Shown in pieces: positions 52,212 through 59,579 of a stretch of DNA of 64,000 bases. Each line of letters opens with the position of its first letter. Positions within the stretch are counted from its first letter, which is position 1. Location: positions 2,356,001-2,420,000 of the forward strand of contig NZ_JADFFM010000001.1 in the NCBI RefSeq assembly GCF_015221995.1. The letters are read 5' to 3'. This stretch comes from Mucilaginibacter boryungensis. GTDB lineage: Bacteria > Bacteroidota > Bacteroidia > Sphingobacteriales > Sphingobacteriaceae. The position numbers and the translations under genes are program-made. The notes beneath the pieces were generated by a model that searched no databases, had not been told where the DNA came from, and was given only the letters and a program-made list of their open reading frames with translations.

Positions 52212-52695
52212 GGTGGTTATATAATTCGGTTAACTTCTGTTTAATACGGTGAATTTTCACCCTCAGGTTGCCTTCAGATATCCCTGATATCTCGGCAATT
52301 TCGGGGTATGGCAATTCGTCCAGCACCATTGTAATAATAATCCTCTCGCTCTCTTCCAACTTCGATATACATTTATACAATAAAGCTACTTGTTCGTTTT
52401 TCTCAGAAAACTCTTCGGCGCGGGTTTCTGCTATTGTTTCAGTTAGTTCGTCCTTAGCCTGGCGTTTTTCAGATCGTAAATAGGTTAGACAAGTGTTAAC
52501 AGCAATGCGATATATCCAGGTTGATATCATGGCCTGGTTTCGAAACTTATCCAGGTTTTGCCAAACTTTTAAAAATGTCTCCTGCAAAAGGTCGTTCGCG
52601 GCATCATTATCGCCGGTATAACCTAAGCACAAATGAAAAATCTTTTTCGAGTTAGCTTCAAATATATTCCTGAAGGCTACTTCCTTATTGGCCAC
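52198..52695 (-). CDS. ECF-type RNA polymerase sigma factor
   Basis: The 165-residue protein has sigma region 2 (FHLCLGYTGDNDAANDLLQETFLKVWQNLDKFRNQAMISTWIYRIAVNTCLTYLR), with the DNA-melting helix, and region 4 (YPEIAEISGISEGNLRVKIHRIKQKL) with its helix-turn-helix. It has no region 3 and so is an ECF sigma. It overlaps the membrane protein downstream by 14 nt. The signal is unknown. A GTAACATTTG stretch upstream (52724-52733 minus strand) might hold its own promoter, but this is uncertain. Confidence 0.92.
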   Translation of the reverse strand: MANKEVAFRNIFEANSKKIFHLCLGYTGDNDAANDLLQETFLKVWQNLDKFRNQAMISTWIYRIAVNTCLTYLRSEKRQAKDELTETIAETRAEEFSEKNEQVALLYKCISKLEESERIIITMVLDELPYPEIAEISGISEGNLRVKIHRIKQKLTELYNHHERL

Positions 52696-52751
52696 TATGC
52701 TGTTAATTTATGGGTTTGATGTTTCGCCGCGGCAAATGTTACAAATTTTTT

Positions 52752-52850
52752 TGAATGAGTGAAAGATTAAATGAGTGTATGAGTGAATGTAAAAATCCTT
52801 TTGGCCGGGTTCCATCATTCACCCATTCAAAACTCACTCATTCACTCATT
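52752..52850. repeat. Octamer-word inverted repeat
   Basis: Left arm: TGAATGAG, TGAAAGAT, TAAATGAG, TGTATGAG, TGAATGTA (52752-52791). The right arm (52811-52850) reads on the minus strand as TGAATGAG, TGAG(TTT)TGAATGGG, TGAATGAT, the same words reversed. It lies between the sigma-factor gene start and the 3' end of the gene at 52853. Confidence 0.7.
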
Positions 52851-52852
52851 AT

Positions 52853-53380
52853 CTAAAGGGTATACTCCAACTTATTAAACCAAGGCAGTTTATCATCGGC
52901 GGCATTCAGCAGTTGGTTGTAATCGTTCAGGTAATCAAACTGCATATCTTCGTGCAACTTACTTATCAGTTTACCAATTTTCTCCACCTGCCGTATCAGA
53001 ATGGTACGCAACGGCTTGTAACTTACCCGCCGGTCTACATATTCCAGGTAATTATGGCAAAAGCTTATCAGTAATGTTATTTCGACATTTTTGGAACCTG
53101 AAAAACGCGAGAGCTTAGTAACCATGCGTAGTATCTTCCGCAACACTTTAGCCGCATCGTAAGCCCGCGATGGCATGATATAAAACATCATCCCCACCTC
53201 GTATTTGGATTGCTCTATAAAAGCAATTTCATCATTAGCTAAAAACAACAAGTAGGCCAATAATTCCTTATTCTCCTTTTTATGGCGTGCTAAGCGCAGC
53301 ACCAGTTCGGCCAGTTGCGGGGCGCTTAAATGCTGTATTTCTTTTTTAATATCCTGTAAGCCATATGCTTCTATCGCCAT
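52853..53380 (-). CDS. Conserved protein of unknown function
   Basis: The 175-residue cytoplasmic protein is strongly helical: EIQHLSAPQLAELVLRLARHKKENKELLAYLLFLA, IMPSRAYDAAKVLRKILRMVTKLSRF, and NYLEYVDRRVSYKPLRTILIRQVEKIGKLI. I recognise no named domain. No membrane helix or signal is seen. It is just upstream of the sigma operon on the same strand, separated by a word-repeat element. Its start is 121 nt from the divergent YbjQ gene. Confidence 0.65.
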   Translation of the reverse strand: MAIEAYGLQDIKKEIQHLSAPQLAELVLRLARHKKENKELLAYLLFLANDEIAFIEQSKYEVGMMFYIMPSRAYDAAKVLRKILRMVTKLSRFSGSKNVEITLLISFCHNYLEYVDRRVSYKPLRTILIRQVEKIGKLISKLHEDMQFDYLNDYNQLLNAADDKLPWFNKLEYTL

Positions 53381-53501
53381 AAATTCTTTTTGCAGGTAAA
53401 CGTAACAAGTGGTTCAAATATCACTCCAAATATTGTATTTTTAGTAACGCTTTAGGACATATTAAAATCACAATTAAACAATATAACAATTATCATTAAT
53501 T

Positions 53502-53822
53502 ATGTTAGTAACAACCAGTACAAGTTTAGAAGGTTACAAGGTGACCGATCATTTAGGTATTGTCCGGGGTATCACCGTACGTTCACGCGGCATAGGCGGT
53601 AACTTTTTAGGCGGGTTGCAAACCCTTGTAGGTGGCCGTAACAGTGTTTATACCGATCTGTGCGAACAATCGCGCCAGGAGGCTTACGAGTTGTTGATGC
53701 TGCATGCCCAGCAAGTTGGCGCCAATGCGGTGATTAATATGCGTTACGATGCCAACGAGGTTATGCAGGGTGTAACCGAAGTTTTGGCTTATGGCACAGC
53801 TGTAAAAGTAGAGAAAGTATAG
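53502..53822 (+). CDS. YbjQ family (UPF0145) protein
   Basis: The 106-residue protein has the YbjQ signature: MLVTTSTSLEGYKVTDHLGIVRGITVRSRGIGG at the start and EAYELLMLHAQQVGANAVINMRYDANEV near the end. It forms pentamers with a proposed ligand- or metal-binding face; the function in bacteria is unknown. It is monocistronic. The following 143-nt gap contains CTAATCGGAGATTAG, a small palindrome of the TTAG word family. Confidence 0.88.
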   Translation: MLVTTSTSLEGYKVTDHLGIVRGITVRSRGIGGNFLGGLQTLVGGRNSVYTDLCEQSRQEAYELLMLHAQQVGANAVINMRYDANEVMQGVTEVLAYGTAVKVEKV

Positions 53823-53914
53823 CGTTTAGCTAATCGGAGATTAGTTAAAGCAGCCCTTAACTTAGTGTATCCGAAACACTAAAATCGGGTATTATTTGTG
53901 TAATTGACAGCTAC

Positions 53915-53944
53915 TTGTAATTCAATTGCAAATTCGTAGTTTCG
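53915..53944 (+). promoter_or_regulatory. Promoter of the symporter gene
   Basis: TTG at 53915-53917, a 19-nt spacer, and TAGTTTCG (53937-53944), one base from TAnnTTTG. The start codon at 53966 is 21 nt further. Confidence 0.55.
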
Positions 53945-53965
53945 CACCCTATTTGTAAACTCCCG

Positions 53966-55363
53966 ATGCTAAAAAACAAACTAACACTCTTTATTTTCAT
54001 AGCGCTTGTTGTGGGCGTTATTACAGGTTACCTATATAATCTTAGCGTTATCGATCAGTATAACCAAAAGATAACCACCGCCGACGCCAACATTAAAGCT
54101 ATTGACACCAAACTGGTGGAGATGAAGGACACCACTGTGGCCGATTTTAAAACGCTTAAAACCCAGCGTGCTGCCGAGGTAAAGGTAAAAAAGGAAAACG
54201 ACGGCATCCGCGAGGATAAGCTGGAAGGGTTTACCATCCTGAGTGATATTTTTCTGCGATTGATAAAAATGATCGTCGCCCCGCTGGTGTTTACCACATT
54301 GGTAGTGGGCGTAGCCAAAGTTGGCGACATTAAAGCTGTGGGCCGCATTGGGGGCAAAACGCTGCTATGGTTTTTAAGCGCTACGCTGATATCGCTTTTA
54401 CTGGGTATGCTGCTGGTAAACTTGTTTAAGCCCGGCATTGCCATGCACATTCCCCTGCCCGATAGCCATTTGGGTACCGAGATCAAAAAAACCGCTCTTT
54501 CTCTTAAAGATTTCATCAGTCATGTGGTACCGCGCAGCTTTACCGAGGCTATGGCTAATAATGAGATATTGCAAATTGTTATCTTTTCTATATTCTTTGG
54601 CGTAGCTACTGCCGCCATTGGCAAACAAGGTGATATTGTAGTGAAGGCCATGGATGCCATTGCACATGTTATACTAAAAATTACAGGTTATGTAATGAAC
54701 CTGGCCCCCATTGCGGTGTTTGGTGCCATTACCGCGGTTGTGGCTAAACAGGGTTTGGGTATCCTCTCCACCTATGCCATATTTATCGGCGAATTCTATT
54801 TGTCGATATTCCTGCTGTGGCTCATCATTATTTTTGCGGGATACCTGGTATTGCGTAAACGGGCATTTAACCTGGTTAGTAATATTAAGGATGCTATTTT
54901 GGTAGCTTTCAGTACATCAACCAGTGAAGCCGCTTATCCGCGCGTACTTATCGAACTTGAAAAATTTGGCTGTAATAACAAAATTGTAAGCTTTGTGCTG
55001 CCATTGGGCTATTCGTTTAACCTGGATGGGTCGATGATGTATATGACCTTCGCTTCCATTTTCCTGGCGCAATCATACGGGGTACATTTATCCGTTACTC
55101 AACAGATCACCATGTTATTAATATTAATGCTGACCAGCAAAGGTATTGCCGGTGTGCCGCGTGCATCGCTGGTGGTTATTGCAGGCACTATTGCTATGTT
55201 CGGCATCCCGGAAGCCGGTTTAGGCCTGCTGATTGGTATTGACCCACTATTGGATATGGGCCGTTCGGCAACCAACGTTTTAGGCAACGCTATGGCTACC
55301 GCGGTAGTAAGCAAATGGGAAGGCGAATTGGGCGAACCGAAGGAATTAGATACAGATATATAG
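53966..55363 (+). CDS. Dicarboxylate/amino acid:cation symporter (DAACS)
   Basis: The 465-residue inner-membrane transporter belongs to the GltP/DctA/SDF family. Visible family motifs are VAFSTSTSEAAYPRVL (serine-rich re-entrant loop 1), SFVLPLGYSFNLDGSMMYMTFASIFLAQ (substrate/Na helix 7) and SKGIAGVPRASLVVIAGTI. Between helix 1 and helix 2 there is an extra charged segment of about 60 residues (IKAIDTKLVEMKDTT... KVKKENDGIREDKLEG), likely a coiled coil in the periplasm, longer than in E. coli GltP. Likely substrates are glutamate, aspartate or C4-dicarboxylates. Confidence 0.9.
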   Translation: MLKNKLTLFIFIALVVGVITGYLYNLSVIDQYNQKITTADANIKAIDTKLVEMKDTTVADFKTLKTQRAAEVKVKKENDGIREDKLEGFTILSDIFLRLIKMIVAPLVFTTLVVGVAKVGDIKAVGRIGGKTLLWFLSATLISLLLGMLLVNLFKPGIAMHIPLPDSHLGTEIKKTALSLKDFISHVVPRSFTEAMANNEILQIVIFSIFFGVATAAIGKQGDIVVKAMDAIAHVILKITGYVMNLAPIAVFGAITAVVAKQGLGILSTYAIFIGEFYLSIFLLWLIIIFAGYLVLRKRAFNLVSNIKDAILVAFSTSTSEAAYPRVLIELEKFGCNNKIVSFVLPLGYSFNLDGSMMYMTFASIFLAQSYGVHLSVTQQITMLLILMLTSKGIAGVPRASLVVIAGTIAMFGIPEAGLGLLIGIDPLLDMGRSATNVLGNAMATAVVSKWEGELGEPKELDTDI

Positions 55364-55365
55364 TA

Positions 55366-55461
55366 ATTTTAGATTTCGGACTTTCGATTTCGGATTTAGA
55401 ATTACCTTTGTCCGCTGAACTGGTTTAAACTAATGACCAGTGACAAATGACTAACAAATGA
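55366..55461 (+). repeat. Two heptamer word arrays before the next gene
   Basis: First array (55366-55400): ATTTTAG, ATTTCGG, ACTTTCG, ATTTCGG, ATTTAGA. Second array (55430-55461): CTAATGA, CCAGTGA, CAAATGA, then CTAACAAATGA. The arrays have different words and are not inverted to each other. The last word supplies the ATG of the gene at 55458. Confidence 0.6.
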
Positions 55462-55970
55462 GCAACACTAACAAAAAGATATTCCTTACATTAAGCATTA
55501 CCGTACCGTTTTTGCTGTATTGCATTTATTATTATGGTATTATGATCAAAAACGCGCCTTATAAATTCGCGGAGTTTGATCACATCAGTATCCAGTACGG
55601 CACCGGCGATAGCTTGCTGAACAAATACAATTCAAAAACAGCCGACTACCAGTTTTTGAATAAGCGCGACTCGCTTATCAAGAAAAAACTGCATTTAAAA
55701 CACAACGATTTGCTATACCTGCACCGCAAGGCCGCCGAGCTGGGTTTTTGGGATTTTCCGCGTAACGAAACATTTACTGGTGACACTACTAAAACCAGTA
55801 ACCCAAAAGTGCCCCGTTATATTATAGAATTTGGCTACAAACGCAAAACCAAGCGGGTGATATTTGACGCCAACTTTGACGGGAACCCCAAATTAAAGGA
55901 CGCTAATATGCAGTTGATCAAAGAGATATTGGGTGTGATAAATACGGCCGATGAAAATTTGACTAAGTAG
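55458..55970 (+). CDS. Membrane-anchored protein of unknown function
   Basis: The 170-residue protein has one N-terminal membrane helix (IFLTLSITVPFLLYCIYYYGIM) and a soluble, Lys-rich domain outside (LLNKYNSKTADYQFLNKRDSLIKKKLHLKHNDLLYLHRKAAELGFWDFP). I recognise no family. It is 94 nt after the symporter gene. Its start codon is contained in the final CAAATGA word of the repeat just upstream. Confidence 0.65.
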   Translation: MSNTNKKIFLTLSITVPFLLYCIYYYGIMIKNAPYKFAEFDHISIQYGTGDSLLNKYNSKTADYQFLNKRDSLIKKKLHLKHNDLLYLHRKAAELGFWDFPRNETFTGDTTKTSNPKVPRYIIEFGYKRKTKRVIFDANFDGNPKLKDANMQLIKEILGVINTADENLTK

Positions 55971-55980
55971 GTAAAAAAAC

Positions 55981-56150
55981 CGAAAGCCGGAAATTAGATT
56001 GCATACGTCATGCCGAACTTGTTTCGGCATCCCATATGCAAACATATTACAGGTCAGATGAGATCCTGAACAAGTTCAGGATGATGATTATGCTCACTTT
56101 CAGTTTAGTCTTACTTTCGGGCTTTCTACCTACCAGACTTTCTGACTAAA
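55981..56150. repeat. Composite repeat: word arms with REP-like centre
   Basis: The left side has CCGAAAG and CCGGAAA words. The right side (56096-56150) has CACTTTC, AGTTTAG, TACTTTC, GGGCTTTC, ACTTTCT, reverse-complement words. The centre is REP-like (56006-56087) with TGCCGAACTTGTTTCGGCA and TCCTGAACAAGTTCAGGA. TCTACCTACCAGA here also matches the inverted repeats around the RAYT gene. Confidence 0.55.
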
Positions 56151-56161
56151 TAAAAAAACTA

Positions 56162-56192
56162 TTGTTTATCAAAAAGCAAACCTCTATATTTG
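56162..56192 (+). promoter_or_regulatory. rplU-rpmA promoter
   Basis: TTG (56162-56164), a 20-nt spacer, and TATATTTG (56185-56192) make the best match in the window to the Bacteroidota TTG/TAnnTTTG promoter. Transcription would start at about 56199, 30 nt before rplU. Confidence 0.78.
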
Positions 56193-56229
56193 CACCTCGA
56201 AATTTTTAAAAACAAATAACTAATTAACA

Positions 56230-56538
56230 ATGTACGCAATAGTAAGTATAGCCGGACAGCAATTTAAAGTTGCTAAAGACCAGCAGATCTTTGTACACCG
56301 CTTACAGGGAGATGAAGGCGCTAGTATTGAATTTGACAGTGTGTTATTAGCAGAGAACGAAGGTAAATTCAAATTAGGTTCTGATTTGAAAGGCGCTAAA
56401 GTATCAGCTACGATCATGTCGCATTTAAAGGGTGATAAAGTAATCATCTTCAAAAAGAAAAGAAGAAAAGGTTACAAAAAGAAAAATGGTCACCGCCAGC
56501 AGTTCACTAAAATCCAGATCACTGGCATTACGTTATAA
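56230..56538 (+). CDS. rplU: 50S ribosomal protein L21
   Basis: The 102-residue protein starts MYAIVSIAGQQFKVAKDQQIFVHRL and ends KKKRRKGYKKKNGHRQQFTKIQITGI, the L21 hallmarks. It binds 23S rRNA. It heads the rplU-rpmA pair, with rpmA starting 55 nt downstream under the same promoter. Confidence 0.98.
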   Translation: MYAIVSIAGQQFKVAKDQQIFVHRLQGDEGASIEFDSVLLAENEGKFKLGSDLKGAKVSATIMSHLKGDKVIIFKKKRRKGYKKKNGHRQQFTKIQITGITL

Positions 56539-56593
56539 TTCCTAAGTTTAAACTCGATCCCGAAGTAAATCCGGGATCATAAAGACATAAAAA

Positions 56594-57043
56594 ATGGCAC
56601 ACAAAAAAGGGGCCGGTAGTTCACGGAACGGTCGCGAGTCACATAGTAAACGTTTAGGTATCAAAATTTTTGGTGGTCAGCCAGCAATTGCAGGTAACAT
56701 CATCGTGCGTCAGCGTGGTACCAAACACAATCCGGGCCTAAACGTAGGTATCGGTAAAGATCATACCCTGTTTGCATTAACAGAAGGTGTGGTAACCTTT
56801 AAAAAGAAAGCTGATAACCGTTCATACGTATCAGTTCTTCCTTTCGAAACTGCACCAGTTGTTGAAACTGCTGCACCAGCACCTAAAGTAAAAGAAGAAA
56901 CTAAAGCTAAAGCAGCTCCTAAAACTAAGGCTGAAGCAGCACCTGCCGAAGAAGCCCCTGCAAAAAAAGCGCCTAAAGCTAAAGCCGAGCCAAAAGCAAA
57001 GCCAGCTAAGGAAACTGAAGAAGAGGCAGCACCTGCTGAATAA
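56594..57043 (+). CDS. rpmA: 50S ribosomal protein L27 with long Ala/Lys/Pro tail
   Basis: The first ~84 residues are normal L27 ([52 protein letters not shown]), which reaches the peptidyl transferase centre. No N-terminal cleavable leader of the Firmicutes type is present. Residues 85-149 add an Ala/Lys/Glu/Pro-rich tail ([20 protein letters not shown]...), histone-H1-like in composition. L27 is usually about 85 residues. The tail is probably disordered on the ribosome surface. A strong terminator follows. Confidence 0.97.
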   Translation: MAHKKGAGSSRNGRESHSKRLGIKIFGGQPAIAGNIIVRQRGTKHNPGLNVGIGKDHTLFALTEGVVTFKKKADNRSYVSVLPFETAPVVETAAPAPKVKEETKAKAAPKTKAEAAPAEEAPAKKAPKAKAEPKAKPAKETEEEAAPAE

Positions 57044-57063
57044 TTGGTTTTACTGCGATATTG

Positions 57064-57094
57064 AAAGCCTGTGTTTTTAACACAGGCTTTTTTT
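57064..57094 (+). terminator. Terminator after rpmA
   Basis: AAAGCCTGTGTT pairs with AACACAGGCTTT around a three-base loop, followed by T7. Confidence 0.9.
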
Positions 57095-57189
57095 ATGCCT
57101 GCTATATCTGTCCTATTTAGAAAACCATCTTTTGGGCCGAAAAGAAAAATACACCAGTAGGATTACATAAAAGCTCTCCTTCGCAACCA

Positions 57190-57382
57190 GGGAAATCACT
57201 TTTAAAAAAAGCATCGTATAATTTGAGGCTAAAGCCATCTTATAATTCGCTTATCCGTTGGCTGAAGCCAATGGCAATAAAAATAAGGTGAAATTTCATT
57301 GCCGTCCCATTTATGGGTGGTTACAGGCAAAGTGAAAAGGCTTTAGCCTCAAAAACAGATTGAAATTTAAACGCGATTTCCC
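57190..57382. repeat. Nested palindromic interspersed element
   Basis: The outer arms GGGAAATCACTTTTAAA (57190-57206) and TTTAAACGCGATTTCCC (57366-57382) pair at most positions. The inner arms TTTGAGGCTAAAGCC (57222-57236) and its exact reverse complement (57339-57353) are 15 nt. A third hairpin, TTGGCTGAAGCCAA, lies between. It fills most of the 393-nt gap between rpmA and the heptose gene and contains no gene. Confidence 0.7.
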
Positions 57383-57436
57383 TCCTTCTTAATCACTGGA
57401 AATAACATATTGGCAGAAATATAGTAGATTTACAGC

Positions 57437-57940
57437 ATGAGCATCCCGCTTAAACAAAAGATACAGGAAAAAATAACCACGCTGCCCGAACTTAAAAAAT
57501 TGGTTAGTTTTTGGCAGGCGGGCGGCGAAAAAGTGGTGTTTACTAACGGTGTTTTCGATCTGCTGCACACCGGGCATATCACCTACCTGGCCGATGCCGC
57601 ATCGCTGGGTACAAAGTTAATTATCGGTTTAAATTCCGACGCCTCGGTTAAGCGTTTGAACAAAGGCCCCGAACGGCCTGTTAATGATCAGGACAGTCGC
57701 GCTTTATTGCTTGCCGCTATGCTTTTTATTGACGCTGTAGTAATTTTTGACGAGGACACCCCCCTAAATTTGATCACTACCCTGATGCCGGATGTACTGG
57801 CCAAAGGGGGCGATTATACAGTTGATACCATTGTGGGCGCTAAAGAGGTAATGGCAAATGGCGGTGAGGTTAAGGTGATTAGCTTTGTGGATGGTTTTTC
57901 TTCGACAGCTATTATCCGTAAAATAAAAGACGCACAATAA
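57437..57940 (+). CDS. rfaE2: D-glycero-beta-D-manno-heptose 1-phosphate adenylyltransferase
   Basis: The 167-residue nucleotidyltransferase activates heptose-1-phosphate to ADP-heptose for LPS core. Its motifs are FTNGVFDLLHTGHITYL (with H-x-G-H) and FVDGFSSTAIIRKI (S-S-T). It is the stand-alone second half of HldE; no kinase domain (RfaE1/HldA) is fused. TAGATTTA lies 4 nt before its start. A GT9 gene follows 4 nt later and completes an LPS heptose unit. Confidence 0.9.
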   Translation: MSIPLKQKIQEKITTLPELKKLVSFWQAGGEKVVFTNGVFDLLHTGHITYLADAASLGTKLIIGLNSDASVKRLNKGPERPVNDQDSRALLLAAMLFIDAVVIFDEDTPLNLITTLMPDVLAKGGDYTVDTIVGAKEVMANGGEVKVISFVDGFSSTAIIRKIKDAQ

Positions 57941-57944
57941 TAAA

Positions 57945-58904
57945 ATGAAGATACTGGTTATCCGCTTTAGCTCGATGGGTGATATTATTTATACTACTCC
58001 TGTTGTGAGGTGCTTAAAACAGTTGCCCGGTGTTGAAGTGCATTTTTTAACCAAACCAGCATTTAAATATATTTACGACAATAACCCCTATCTCGATAAG
58101 CTGCTTTTACTTAAAGAAAGCCTGTCGGATACCATTGAAGTAATAAAAGCCGAGCATTACGATTATATAATTGATTTGCATAGCAACCTGCGTACAGCCA
58201 TTATTAAGCTGCGCACAGGTATCAAATCATCAACCTACAATAAACAGCGCATTAGCAAATGGTTAAGTTTAAAGTTTAAACTAAAGCTGGTTAAGCCGGT
58301 ACACCTTGTAGATCGTTATCTTAAAACGGTTAAGTTTTTAGGCGTAGTGAACGATAATTTGCCGATAGATTACTATCTGAAAAAAAATCACCGGTTAAAC
58401 AAATTGCTGCCTGCATCGCACCAGCAGTTTATCGCTTTTGTAATTGGCGCTACCCATTTTACCAAGCGTATGCCCAATGAAAAAGTGATCAGTATTTGTA
58501 AAAAACTGAGCCTACCGGTAGTGCTTTTAGGCGGTAATGACGTTAAAGCAAACGGCGATGAAATTGTAGAAGCTATTGGCCCCTATGTGTACAATGCCTG
58601 CGGGATTACAACGTTAGATGAATCGGTTTTCCTGGTTCAAAAAGCAGAAAAAGTAATTGGCTTTGATACCGGCCTAACGCATATTGCCGAAGCATTTAAT
58701 AAGCCCATTGTTTCAATTTGGGGCAGTACCATACCCGAATTATTGGGCGTACAGCCATATATGGTTAAACAAAGCTTAGTGGCGGGTGTTGAATTACCTT
58801 GCAGGCCGTGCTCAAAATTTGGCCAGGCCGCATGCCCTCTTGGGCATTTTAAGTGTATGTATGATATTGATGAAAACAGTATTGTTAATTTTGTAAATAG
58901 TTAG
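57945..58904 (+). CDS. Glycosyltransferase family 9 (heptosyltransferase-like)
   Basis: The 319-residue GT-B enzyme starts MKILVIRFSSMGDIIYTTPVVRCLK with the family N-terminal motif. Its C-terminal nucleotide site includes FDTGLTHIAEAFNKPIVSIWGSTIPE. It transfers heptose from ADP-heptose to the LPS inner core, as WaaC/WaaF do; the exact acceptor is not known. It is 4 nt after rfaE2 and in the same operon. Confidence 0.88.
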   Translation: MKILVIRFSSMGDIIYTTPVVRCLKQLPGVEVHFLTKPAFKYIYDNNPYLDKLLLLKESLSDTIEVIKAEHYDYIIDLHSNLRTAIIKLRTGIKSSTYNKQRISKWLSLKFKLKLVKPVHLVDRYLKTVKFLGVVNDNLPIDYYLKKNHRLNKLLPASHQQFIAFVIGATHFTKRMPNEKVISICKKLSLPVVLLGGNDVKANGDEIVEAIGPYVYNACGITTLDESVFLVQKAEKVIGFDTGLTHIAEAFNKPIVSIWGSTIPELLGVQPYMVKQSLVAGVELPCRPCSKFGQAACPLGHFKCMYDIDENSIVNFVNS

Positions 58905-58923
58905 TACCCCTATATAATTTCAG

Positions 58924-59556
58924 ATGAAAAGACTGATCAATATTATAGCTATCATTTTTCTGGTTCAAGGCTTGGCCCATGCACAGAAACGGAAAATTGA
59001 ATACGGTTTCAGAATTGGGGGCGGGTTAGCCATCCAAAGTATTGATAATAACAACATTTTATCAAACAATTCCATTCGTGCTTTTAATGCTAACATAGTA
59101 GTCAGCTTTCCTATCTTGAAATATTACTATTTACGTACCAGCTTAGGCATAGCTAATAAAGGCACTGTTATCACAGAAGATGCCCTTACCACTACCAATA
59201 AAATAATGTATTACGAGCTGCCTGTTAATATCATGCGCAAATACAGTATACCTACATTAGGCAAAATTATAGCGGGAGTCGGCGGATATTTCGCGATGGG
59301 CGACCGGGGTACTTTAACTTACGAGACACCAAACAGTAGTACATCTAACTATGTTAGTTTTGGAAACGATAACGATTTTTTAAAGTATGATGCAGGCATA
59401 AACCTGATAACAGGGCTTGAACTTAACAACCACTTAACTTTTAATTTAGGGTATGATCTGGGCCTGGTGAATATCGCGTCGCAGCCACTAAAAGATTCAG
59501 GCTATAAAAGCATATATAACCGTCAGTTTTCTATCACCCTGGGGTTATCTTTTTAA
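58924..59556 (+). CDS. Outer membrane beta-barrel protein
   Basis: The 210-residue protein has a signal peptide (ends GLAHAQ) and alternating beta strands typical of an 8-strand OmpW/OmpA-type barrel: FRIGGGLAIQSI, YYLRTSLGIANKGT, HLTFNLGYDLGLVNI and a last strand ending in Phe, FSITLGLSF. It matches the Bacteroidota 'porin family' group. It lies 19 nt after the GT9 gene and 23 nt before sixA in a probable operon. Confidence 0.82.
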   Translation: MKRLINIIAIIFLVQGLAHAQKRKIEYGFRIGGGLAIQSIDNNNILSNNSIRAFNANIVVSFPILKYYYLRTSLGIANKGTVITEDALTTTNKIMYYELPVNIMRKYSIPTLGKIIAGVGGYFAMGDRGTLTYETPNSSTSNYVSFGNDNDFLKYDAGINLITGLELNNHLTFNLGYDLGLVNIASQPLKDSGYKSIYNRQFSITLGLSF

Positions 59557-59579
59557 ATTATCTAACGTATACATGCCCG

